Source: Demequina sp.
Lineage (GTDB): Bacteria; Actinomycetota; Actinomycetes; Actinomycetales; Demequinaceae
Direction of reading: 5' to 3'
Assembly (NCBI RefSeq): GCF_016278775.1
Contig: NZ_JADQBF010000008.1
Span: 1 to 38,754 of the forward strand
Length of the DNA stretch: 38,754 nt
Below, one piece after another: positions 7,316 through 19,300 of the stretch. Every line of letters begins with the position of its first letter. The first letter of the stretch is position 1. Both the position numbers and the translations under genes were made by a program. Below the pieces are notes generated by a model. It worked only from the letters and a program-made list of their open reading frames with translations. It did no database searches and had not been told where the DNA came from.

Positions 7316-10300
7316 TTCGTCTGCCCGAATGAACCCGAAGTCCAGCGTGAGGTCCGACTGACGGTCGTCCAAGCCGGACGACGCGGGGTCGTCCTCGTCG
7401 ATGGGAGCGGCGGCCCGCAGCGTCACCGTTGCTGACTCAACACCCGACGCCATGAGCGCCAGTCCGAGCGCGGGCCCAGGCGGAACGGTGACCACCGGAC
7501 CGTTGGAGTCCGAGTCGGTTCCGTCGTTCGGGTCACTCGAGATCGCAGCACCGTCTGTCGTGGTGTAGCCGGCCAACGGGCGGCCGGGCCTGAAGTTGTC
7601 GCCCGTCACCCGCACCCGGTAGTCGCCGGGCGCGAGGCCAGCGAACAGGTACTGCCCTGCCACGTTGGTGTACTCCGTGGCGAGTACCGCGCCGGTGTTC
7701 GCGTCGAGCAGTTCGACCTCCACCGTGGCTGGCACTGGCAATTCGCCGCGGTCGAACAGGCCGTTGCGGTTTTCGTCGAACCACAACTGGTTGCCCAACT
7801 CCAGACCCGCCTGCGCGTGCCAGAAGCCAAAGTCGACGGTGAGGTTCGACTGGCGATCAGCGTAGCCAGCGGAAGGCGTCGGGTCAGCGTCGGACTCCGT
7901 ATCGACGGCAAGCGTCACCACGGAGGCGCGCACGGCGCCTTCCGAGAAGATGTCGCCAGAGACGGGGTCGCCCTCGTCCTCGCCGACGGCGTCGAGGTTC
8001 GCGTCTGGAGTCGGCTCGTTGCCGTCCGAGTTCGCGTGACCTGCGAGCTCCTCCGCGAACTCCGTTGCAGGAATCTCCACGATGTAGTCGCCTTGCGGAA
8101 GCCCAATGAAGCGGTAGTCGCCGCTTGCATCCGTCACCGTGGTGGCCTGGCTGCCGCTCGCGTCCAGGTACGGCGAGCCGTCGCCATTGAACAGCAGCAG
8201 CGTGATGTCCTCGAAGTCGCCCTCGTCGGTGTCGATGCCGTCGTTATCACTGTCGAGGAACACCGTTCCGCCCAGCTCCATCGCGCTCACGCCAAAGTCG
8301 ACGGTGAGGTTCTCTGCCGCGTCGGGGCGCACGTCGTCGTTGTCGGGGTTGTCGCCAGTGCCGTCTGTCACCGGCGAGGCAGACGCCGACGCTGTGACCA
8401 GGCCGTTCGAGCGAACCGCGCCAAATGCGGTAGCAGGATCGACGCCGCGATCCAGGCCGTCTGTGTCGTCGGCGGCGATCGTTCCCGCGTCGCCCGGTGA
8501 GGAGAACCAGCCCTCGAGCGTCCCACCGGTCGCGAACTCGCTCGCGGGGATCTGGACGTAGTACTGCTCGCCAGAGACCAGACCAGTGAAGAGGTACAGG
8601 CCGCCACCCGAGGTGACCTGTGTGTCGACGAGCGCGCCGCTCGCGTCACGCAACTCGACGGTCACCAGGTCGACACCGGCGTCCCCGTCGGCGGGCTCAT
8701 AGACCCCGTCGGCGTCGCTGTCGGTGAACACCATGTTGCCCAGGGAGATCGCGTAGAAGCCAAGGTCGACGGTGAAGTTGGAGCGGTCGTCGTCGATGCG
8801 CGGGCTCGTTTGGCCGAGGTCGTCGTCCGTCGAGTCGTCCACGCGCAACTGCTCGGTGACGGGCTCGGAGCCGCCGATCGACACCACGCCAGTGCGGACC
8901 ACCGTCGAGACTTGGGCTCCGTTGGAGTCGTTGTCCTCGTCGTCGTCCGGCGTCGAACTCGCCACGGTGGACGGGAAGAATCCGTCGAGCGCGCCTGCCA
9001 CGATCGAGCTGGCTAGCGACGGGGTCACCGCGGGCACCTGCCCGTCGGGGACCTGGATTCGATAGTCGCCAGCCACCAGGTCGGTGAACTCATACTTGCC
9101 GCCGCCTGCCGTGACGGTCTCTTCCAACACCGTTCCGGCGGCGTCGGTCAGCTGCACCAGCACCCCGTCGATGCCGGGCTCGCCGTCCTGTGCGAGGCCG
9201 TCATTGTTCAGGTCGTGCCACACGAGGTTGCCCAGGCGGTAGGTGGGTACGTCGATGAGGCCAAAGTCGACCGTGAGGTACGAGTCCCCGTCCAGGTAGG
9301 GGCCCGTGACGCCATCGGCATAGGCCTCTGCGTCGTCACTGGTGGTGCCCGGACCGTCCGTCTCGCCGGTGGGCGCGCCGTCACGGGTCAGGGTCAGCAG
9401 TTCGCTGACCGAGACGTAGGTGCCAGCCGGTTCGCCAGCGTCTTGGCCGTCGACCGTCAGCGAGGCACCGGGGGCTCCCGTCGAAGAGCGGGTACCTGCG
9501 GGCCCGGAGGGGACCGCTACAAAGTAGTCGCCCTCGTCGAGGTGGGAGAAGAAGTACCTGCCCTCTGCCCCCGTGTTTGTCGTGTCCACGAGCGAGTCAG
9601 TGGACGGGTCAAAGGTGTTGTCCCCGTTGTCGAGGAAGAGGGACACTCCCACACCCACCAAGAAGGACTCGTCCGCGTCGTACACGCCGTTGTCCTGGTT
9701 CGCTCCAGCGCCCTCATCGAGCCACACCTGGTTGCCCAGGCGCAGGCCGCGCCAGAAGCCGAAGTCGACAGTCTGGTTGGAGCGGTCGTCGCGCACGTAG
9801 ACCAGCGCCTCGGCGTCGGCATTGTCGATGCCGTCGACTTCGCCCACTGGCTCGTCGTGGTCGGCAGGGCCGGCCGCGCCACCCAGTGTCACGGGGCTGG
9901 CCGTCCAACCGCCGTTCACGCCGTCTGGTTGGGCGTCGTTGTTGTTGTCTACAGCCACCGAGTTGCCGAGGTCAGCCACGGTTTCAGGTGTGCCTCCCAC
10001 GTACCAACCAGCGAGTGTGCCCTGCGACGGAATGTGCACGATGTAGTCGCCTGCCGCCAGGGCGGTGAACCGGTAGCGACCGGTGTCTGGCCCCGCGGCT
10101 GTGGTCGTAGAACCCGCGAACGTGTCGCCCGCATTCAGGGTGCCGCTACCGTCGACGTCGCGGTAGACCTCAACCGTCACGCCACTGATGCCTGGCTCGC
10201 CGAGGTCGGCCACGCCGTCGTCGTCGTAGTCCTCCCACACCAGGTTGCCCAGCGCGTAGGTGGGCACCGGCGAGAAGCCAAAGTCGATCGCCAGGTTCGA

Positions 10301-13300
10301 GCTGGAATCCACCACCGACGTGCCAGTGGCGGTGTCGGCGCGGGACTCGAAGGCCGCGTCGCCGTTGCTCATGCCACCCGCAACCATCACGATCGGGTGC
10401 GAGACCGCAGCCCAACCGGTCGCGGGCTCACCCTGATCGCGGTCGTTGACCGAGTCGTCGGCGGCCTGACCCGTCGACGAACGCAGGTTCTCCAACTCCT
10501 GGCCGGAACCGTGCTCGCTGTCGGGGATCGCGGCGAAGTAGGTGCCCTCCGTGAGGCCAGTGAAGAAGTAGGCGCCGCCCACCGTAGTGGTGGTGCCCAC
10601 CGAGGTGTCGTCACCGGAGCCGCCATCGAACACGCCGTCTCCGCCGTCCGCGAAAAGCTCCACGCTCACGCCGGAAATCGTCAGCTCGACGGACGGGTCA
10701 TACACGCCGTTGTCCTCAAGCGTGGGGTCAAAGCTTGCGCCAGTGCCGCCGTTGTCGAGCCAGACGATGTCGCCCAGCCGGAGCAGCTGGTAGAAGCCGA
10801 AGTCGACCGTGAGGTTGCTGCGTGCGTCCGTGCCTCCCGCCCAGCCGGAGTCGTCGTCACCGCCGTCGCGGTGCGTCTCGTTCGTCGGCTCCGTCTCGGT
10901 CACGGCGTCGTCGCTCGAGCCCAGCGTCAGCACGCCCGTCTGCCAGCCGCCCGTCACGGTCGCGCCGTTGTCGTCGTTGTCGTCCGCGTCTGCGTCAGGG
11001 TCGCCAGCGTCCGCGGTGGACGAAGCGAGGTTGTCGAGGGCGCCAGCGGTGATCGACAGGCCGCCACTCAACTCCTCCGTCTGGGAGGACGGAACCCGCA
11101 CCGAGTAGTCGCCCGCGGCGAGGTTCTCGAAGAGGTACTCGCCAGAGCCATCCGTGACGGTCTCGGCCATCACGTCACCTGCGGCGTTGAGCAATTGCAC
11201 GAGCACGCCAGAGATCGGGTCCTCGCCAGCGTCGGCAATGCCGTTGTTGTTCGCGTCCAGCCACACCAGGTTGCCCACGCGGTACAGCGGCACCTCAACA
11301 AAGCCGAAGTCGACGTCGAGGTGCGAGTTCGCGTCCGCCGTGCCGACCACGGTGCCGCCGTTGGCCTCGACCTCGGCGTTCGCGTCAGCAGTGGAGGAGC
11401 CGTCACCAGGCTCGATCGCGTCCTGCTCACCGGTCGCCGCCGTGCCGAGCGCCGCCGCGACCTCGAGCGACACCGACAGGTAGCCTGCCAGCGGCGCGCC
11501 GTCGTCGTCGTTGTCGGCGTCCGACGTTGCAGTCGACTGCCCTGCAGAGGAGCGCGCCGTCGTGAAGGGCGAGCCGATGCTGGGGATCGCGACGTAGTAC
11601 TCGCCGGGGATCAGGTTGTCGAACCAGTAGTTGCCTTCTGTGGACGTGGTGGTGGTGTCGACCAAGACGTCGTCTCCGGCGGCCTCGAATCCGTCGCCGT
11701 CGACGTCGTTCCACAGCTCCACCGTGACGCCGCCGATGCCCACTTCAGTGCCGTTGAACTCGCCGTCGTTGTCGGTCGACACGTGCGTCGACGCGTTTGC
11801 GTCAGACTCGTCGCGCCACACCTGGTTGCCGATGCGCACGCGCTCGGCAAAGCCGAAGTCAACGGTCTGGTTGGAGCGTCCGTCGAGGTAGGTGCCGTCT
11901 TCTGCCGAGACGACGGTGTTGTCGTCAACCTCGCCGGTCGGCTCGTCCGTCTCGCCCTTGGGAGAGATGGCTCCCAGCTCTACCGCGGACGACGCCCAGC
12001 CGTCGGAAGGAGTCGTACCCAAAGGCAGGGCGTTGTTGTCGTTGTCAACGTCGTTGTTGGCGTCCGCTTCGCGCACTTGCGATGAGTCGAGGCCCGCGAG
12101 GGTCGAGTCCCACAGCACCACGACGAAGTAGGTGCCAGCTGGCAAATCGTCGAAGCCATAGCGGCCCTTGTCTGCCCCCGTCGTGCCTGTCGTGTCGAGG
12201 CCCATGAACGTGTCGGTGCCGAGGTCAAGCACTCCATTGCCGTCGTCTGCGTACAGCATCACAGGCACGTCGCCGATGCCCTGCTCGCCCAGATCCACCG
12301 AGCCGTTGTCGTTCGTGTCGAGCCACACCAGGTTGCCCAAGCGGTACGTGGGCGCAGGCGAGAAGCCGAAGTCGACCACCAGGTTGGAATCGCCGTCCGT
12401 GACGGTCGCGCCAGACTTGGCCAGCAGGTTCGCGTTCGCCTCATCGGCGGCGTCACCGTACGCCATCCCGCCACGCGTCAGCACGATCACGGGAGAAACG
12501 GACGCATAGCCACCGGCTGCGGCTCCGTGGTTACGATCGTTGGTGCCCGCGCCGTCGGCCCAGGTGGGCGTCGAGGCTCGTAGGCCCACGAGGTCGCCTC
12601 CAGTGGCCGTCTCGGCCGCGGGGATCGCCACAAAGTACCGGCCGCCGTCGTCAAGGCCGGTGAAGAAGTACTCGCCGTCTGCGTCAGTGGTGGTCGACGC
12701 GATGGCGGCGCCGTCGTCGGCAGCTGCACCTGGCTCGAAGACCCCGTCGCCGTCGTCGGCGAACAAGTACACCGTCACTCCCGGTGCGGGAAGCTCTGTC
12801 GACTGGTAGATGCCGTCGTTCTCTTGAGTCGGGTCAAACGTGGCGGCGCCGGTGCGACCGTTGTCGAGCCAGACGGTATCGCCGAGGCGCAGGCCAAAGT
12901 AGAAGCCGAAGTCCACGGTGAACTCGGAGCGAGCGTCTGTACCGCCAGCCCAGCCCAGGTCGTCGTCGCCTCCGCTGCGTAGCACCTCATTGGTGGGCTC
13001 TGACTCGAAGGTCGAGGAGTCGTCGCCGAGCGTCACCAGCTCGGACTGCCAGCCGCCCGCAAAGGGCACGCCGTTGTCGTCGTTATCGTCAAGGTCGGTG
13101 TCAGGGTCCCCCGTGCCAGGCGAGTTGATCGCGCCGTTCAGGGCACCACCGATCACCGGCAGTGCAAGGCCCAGCGTCTGCAACTGATTCGAGGGGATCG
13201 CGATCCGGTAGTCGCCGGCCGCTAGAGGCGTGCCCATCGCGTCCTCGGTGAACTCGTATGCGCCGCTTGCGTCGGTGACGGTCTCGTTGATGACGTTGCC

Positions 13301-16300
13301 TGCTGCGTTCTCGAGCCGCACCAGCACGCCTTCGATACCCGGCTCGCCAGCGTCGGCGATGCCGTCAGCGTTCGTGTCCCGCCACACCAAGTTGCCGATG
13401 CGGTACGTGGGCGGGGCGACAAACGAGAAGTCGACGGTGAGGTCCGAGTTGGCGTCTGGGAAGGCCAAGCCGCCGCCAGTGGCCTCAGACTCGGCGGAGC
13501 CGTCGGCTGCGGGGAGCGTGTCCGTCTCGCCAGTGGGCGCGGCGCCCACTGCCAGAGAGATGGGGGCAGAGGCGGCGACGTAGGGGTCGCCCGCGCCGTC
13601 AGTCACGCTCGCGCCGTTGTCGTCGTTGTCGCCGCTACCGACGGACTGGCCCAGCGAGGACACGAACTCGGCGTAGGGCGCAGGGAGGGTCTCAATGGCC
13701 GCGAAGTACGTGCCGGCCGCCAACTCGGTCACCAGCCAGTTGCCCTCAGCGTCGGTCACGTCGGATCCGGCAAACGTGTCGTCGCCGCTACCGGTGCCAG
13801 CGTCGAAGGCGCCGTCGCCGCCGTCGAGCCAGACGCTCACGGTGACGCCACTCAGGAGCGTCTCGCCAGCATCCACCTCACCGTTGTTGTCCGTCGCCAC
13901 GTAGGTCGCGGGGTTGGTGTCTGACTCGTCGTGCCACACCACGTTGCCCAAGCGCAACTGGTTCCAGAAGCCAAAGTCGACGGTGTAGTTGGACTGGTCG
14001 TCTGCAAACGAGTCAGCGTCGTCATCCGTCGCGTCGTCGGAGCGCAACCGCTCGTTCGTCGGCTCCACGCCGCCCACCGTGACGGTGGCGGCCGGGCCGG
14101 AGACTACCCCAGCGGCGGCGCCGGCGTTGGTGTCGTTGTCCACGTCGTTGTCTGCGTTGGCCGTCTGCGTGGGGCCGGACACAATGAGGCCTGCTGGCAG
14201 CGTGGTGGTGTCCACCTTGACCGCGTACGTGCCGGGGGCGAGGCCAGTGAATTCGTAATGGCCCGCCGAGTCGGTGGCAACGTCTGCCAGCAACGCGCCG
14301 GTGACCGGGTCGCGCAACTCCACGCGCACGGTTGGCAGTCCTGGCTCGCCGTCCTGCGCCACACCGTCGTTGTTGAGGTCCAGCCACACCAGGTTGCCGA
14401 TGCGGTACGGCTTCACAAAGCCGAAGTCCACCGTCAGGTTGGAGCGGTTGTTCGCGTACGTCGCGGGGTCCGATGTGGAGGGCGTCAGCGAACCGGGTTG
14501 GTCGTAGCCCACTCCGGTGCCGTCTCGGCGCTCCTCGTTGTTCGGCTCGCCTCCCACGTAGTGGTTGAGCGGGCCGAGCGTCACGGTGGTCGACGCCACC
14601 GCGGTGGACACCACGCGTCCGTCGTCATCGTTGTCGGTGTCAGAGTTGGCCACCGCTCCATCCGTCGCGGACGTCAGGCCAGCCAGCACGGCACTGTTGG
14701 CGCCACCGAGGTCAACCCTGACGCGGTAGTCGCCAGCGGCGAGGTTCTCAAAGACGTACTCGCCGTCGCCGTTGGTCACGGTCGTGTCAAGGGGGGAGGC
14801 GAAGGCGAGGTCGCTCGCCGCGTACAGCACCACCGTCACGCCAGGGATGCCCGGCTCCTGGGCATCGGCGATGCCGTTGCCCTCGTCCGCGCCCACGTAG
14901 GAGCCGGCCGGGCCTCCGTTGTCGAGCCACACCAGGTTGCCGACGCGGTACACGGGCACATTGATGAAGCCGAAGTCGATCGCCAGTTCGGAGTTGTCGT
15001 CCGCGTATTGCACGACGCCCGGGCGAGCGTTCGCCTCGGCCTCGGCGTTGGCGTCCGTGGTGCTCGATCCGTCGCCTGGCTCCACCGCGTCCGCCTCGTC
15101 CTCAGACGCTCCAGACTCGGTCGGGACAAAGGGCAGCGAGACCGCGATGTCGAAGGTGCCGGGGGCTCCGTCGTCGTCGTTGTCGGACCCGGTCGGGTTG
15201 GAGGACTGCCCGTCGGAGGAGGCAGGGCGGTCGATGCCAACGCCACCGATCGACGGAATCACCACAAAGTACTGCCGGTCAGGGCGCACGCCGTCAAACC
15301 AGTAGTTGCCCTCTGAGGTGGTCGTGGTGGACTGCAGCGGCGTCGAGCCGTCAGCACCGCCGCGTTCGAACTCGCCGCTGTCATCGGCGTCGAGCCACAG
15401 TTCGACTGTCACGCCGCCGATGCCCAGCTCACCGGCATCGAAGACCCCGTTGTTGTCCGTCGCGACCTGGGTGACCGGGTCGGAGTCGGACTGGTCGCGC
15501 CACACCTGGTTGCCGATGCGGATGGATGGCACAAAGCCGAAGTCGACCGTCTGGTCGGCGCGGTCATCGGCCACGGAAGGCGCTGGCTGCGCGCCGGTCT
15601 CCGTGGTGCCGTCTGTCTCGCCAGTGGGCTCCGCCACCGCAACGGGGCCGAGCGAGATCGCCCCAGAGGCCCAGCCGAGAGAAGCGTCGACCACGCCGTT
15701 GTTGTCGTTGTCCACGCCGTCGGCCGAGGCGACGTCGATGGGGCTACCGGAGGTGCCGTAGCCGGCGGGGAGACCGCCGCCGGTGAGCACGACAACCACG
15801 TAGTCGTCCGCGGCGGAGAGGCCTTCGAACTCGTAGAAGCCGTTGGGGTCGGTCGACGTGGTCGCGATGCGCTCGGTTGCGGCCAGGATTCCGTCGTTCG
15901 CGACGGCGCCGCCAGCACCGTTGTCTCGGTAGAGGGCGAGGTCCACGTTCGGGATGCCCGACTCGTCGTCGTCTGCCACGCCGTTGTTGTAGTTTGCCCC
16001 CGCGCCGGTGTCGCGCCACACCAGGTTGCCCAGGGTGTAGGTGATGGCCTCGAACACAAAGTCGACATTGAGGTTCGAGTTGGCGTCCGAGTAGGCGCGG
16101 GGCGACGTCAAGGCGTCGGCGTCAGTCTTGTCGGCGCCGTCGTTGGTGGGCTCGCCGTCATGGGTGAGCGTGATGTCGTCTGAGCGAGACAGGAAGCCTG
16201 GCTCCGCGTCGCCGTCGTTGTCAAAGTTGTTGGTCTCTGGGTTCGCGACGGATCCCGTCACGGGCTCGTATTCGGTCAGTGCCTGCGGGTCGCCAGCGGT

Positions 16301-19300
16301 CGTCTGGTCGGCAGGGATGCCCACCTGGTACACGCCGGGATACAGGCGGTCGAACGAGTAGTCACCATCGGAGTTGGTGATGGTCTCAGCCACCACGTCG
16401 TACGTGGAGCCGTTGTACTTGAGCAGTTGCACGCGCACGCCGGCGACCTCTTCGCCTGCGTCGCCCACGTTGTTGTCGTTCGCGTCGATGTAGACGGTGG
16501 AGCCGAGGCGCAACAGGCCCAACTGCACCGCTTCCGAGTCGTGGTCGTCCTCATCGGCACCGTTCACGCCGTTGATGGGCGCGCGGTCGATGTCGTTGTG
16601 CGAGTCCTCGGGGAAGGTCGAGGAGCCAACAACCTCGCGGTCGTCGTTGCCTGGGTCCGTGTCAGGGGTGGAGTCAACGTCTTGGACCCAAGTGGACTTG
16701 GCGTTTCCAGAGTTGGAATCGTTGTCGAAGCCCGTGATCTCCGCGGTGTTGACCTGCACGTCGTTCACGAGCGCCAGGTCGGCGAGCATCGTGAACGTCA
16801 CCGATTCGCCCGCGGCCAACGCCGGAATGGTGAACGTGCCGTTGCCAGCGTTGTACGTCACCGTCACTGCGGTGCCGGAAGGCGACGTGGTGGCCGGCTG
16901 CGATGCCGCGGTGGACGCGCTGCGCGACAGCGGCATCGAGGGGCTATCAAGCACTGTCACGTTGAACGCGTCCGTCTGGCCCTGGTTCTTGACGGTGATG
17001 TCAAAGGAGGCCGTGGTGGACGGCGTCGTGATGATGGCGTCTTGACCGCTGGAGCGAGTCTTGATGAGTGCCAGGTCGTACACGGGAACGATGGCAACGT
17101 CGTGGTCGTCCTCGTCGGCAACGCCGCCGTCTTCTGTCGAGGAGGTGCTGGTGTTCGTCCACCGCTGCAAGTCGATCTCGTCGTCCACGAGCGCGTCGGT
17201 GTTCACGGCGTCGGGGATCGAGTCGACGTCATACACGGTTCCCGTCGTCGAGTCGCCGTTGGCCGAGTTGCCGTCGTTGTCGAAGCGAGTGATCTCCGCG
17301 GTGTTGAGAAGCCCCGCCATGTTCACCGGCGACGCGATGGTGAGCGTGACATTGAGGGTCACGGAAGAGTTACCAGGGATGACGCCGTCGATGGTGACCT
17401 CTGGCGCGGTGGTCACGGAGTTGTCCCACGAGTACGGCAACGCGGCGTCGCCGCCCGTGGTGCCCGGCGCCGGAAGCGTCGTCATCGCCAGGAAGGAGTC
17501 CGTGTCGACGTAGTCGGTCAGCGTCACGCCATCGACGGCATCGGCCGTCTGGTTGAAGACCTCGAGCTGGAACGTCACCGTTCCAGATGCAGGCGTGCCG
17601 GTCATACCCACCACCGACTTGCGCAACGCCAGATCATGCGGCCGCGGCGGAACAAAGCCCACGTCAAACGTGTGGTCGTTGTGGCCTGGCAGCATGGCGG
17701 CGGCGGACAGCGCCATCGTGGGACGCCATGCGGAACCGATCGCGCCGACCCCAGCGGTCGGGTTGGAATCGATCCACGTCGAGTCGCCGGAATACGTGTA
17801 GGACGGCGCCTGCCCGGACGGCGACAGGTTGAGACCGGCGAGCGGACCAGAGGCGTAATCGGCGGCTGAACCGACCCTGATGACGAAGTCTTGGCGGTAC
17901 GCGAGGCCCCCGCCCACGTTGTCGCCGTTGCCGACTGCTGGTTCGCTCAACCCGGTGCGGAAGTAGTACTGACCGCCATCAGCCGTCTCGGCCGTGCCGA
18001 GGGGCGTGGTGAAGCCCGTGTCTGTCGCGGCGAACAGCTGGACGGTGACGCCGTCGATGCCCGTCTCGCCCGGGTCTTGGATGCCGTCGCCATTTGTGTC
18101 GCTCCACACGCGGTTTCCGACCTCGAGTGGGGCGGCGTCACACAACGCCTCAAGGTCACCGATGCCGTTGGCCTTGCCAAACACCGCGACGTTGTTGACC
18201 GGGCGCGCGTTCTCGTAATAGTTCTGGCTGAGATCCGACAGGTGAGCGCCAGTGGCGTTGTCGATTCCACGGATACCGCCAGAGTTCGCGGTGCCGTCCT
18301 CGGCGTTCGTTGCCGACAGGAGCAGCTCTCCCGTGCGGGGCGCAATGGCAACGTGTCCGTTGGAGAGTTCCTTGTGACCGTTCGTGTTGGAATCGCCTGG
18401 GTAGTACTCACCGCCGCCTGTGCCCTGGCCGTTCGCGGCGTTGTTGGCACAGCCAGCGGAACCCTCGAGCACATAGGTGCCGCCCGTCGCGCACAGGCGC
18501 AACAGCTCGCCTCCAGACATCGCGAAGATCAGGTCGGGTCCGCCAGGGCTGATGCCCGCCGCCGTGCCATCCGCCGCGAGGGGCGCCCAGTTATCGGCGC
18601 CGATCATGTCGCCAGTGCGGTCGCGGAATGCGAGCACCATCGAGCCGTCGTCATCGAACGCGATGTCAGACAGCATCGGCGTGGGCCGGATGATGAACGA
18701 CGCAGACCCGGTCGAGGTGGAGTTTGCCCCCGAGTCCCACGAGGTGTCGAACGAGTCGTCCCAGATGTGCCAGAGGTTGAGGGCGTCCGTCGTCTGATCG
18801 CCGTTGGGCAGGCGGAAGGAGTCAACGAACACTTGACCCTTCTGCGGGTAGTCGAGGTCGATGCGGGGCCCCACCTGGGTCCACGTGCCGTCGCCGGTGG
18901 TGCGCACCACGTAGGCGTCGAGGTCGGCGACGGTGCCGCTTGCGGCGTCACACACCACGCCGGAGTAGAGGTATCCGTCCTGGTAAGCAAGCGCGAACGG
19001 GCGCGCCGTGCCGTTGGTGCAGCTGATCGCGCTACCTGGCAAGCCGAGCGAGGATGAACTGGTGGGCGCGGAACCGTCGGCGGGGATCGGGATGGCGTGG
19101 ACGGTGAGCTGGTACAGGTTGGTCACGTACAAGGTGTCCGAGCCATTGGTTTCGATGTCGCCGATGCCTCGCTTTCCCACCTCGTCGAAGATGGGGTCTG
19201 CGGACTGGAGCCTCCACGGGACGAGGTCCCTCACTGCATTGGAGGGAATGTCCGCCTGGCCGACGTCGATGCCCAGGTCATCGTACAAATCCACCCAGTG

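Noticed and set aside
9215-12085. Long plus-strand frame of 956 codons inside the giant gene
   Set aside because: It is antisense to the SdrD B repeats. Its protein is a low-complexity mix rich in Val, His and Arg, and it simply mirrors the GTCGTCGTTG-type codons of the acidic loops. The frames at 13931-15316, 16427-17869 and 17891-19057 were dropped for the same reason.
7320-16522. CRISPR-like or simple DNA repeat array
   Set aside because: The repeats are protein domains of 150-190 codons in one open frame, with variable sequence between conserved motifs; there are no short identical repeats with spacers.
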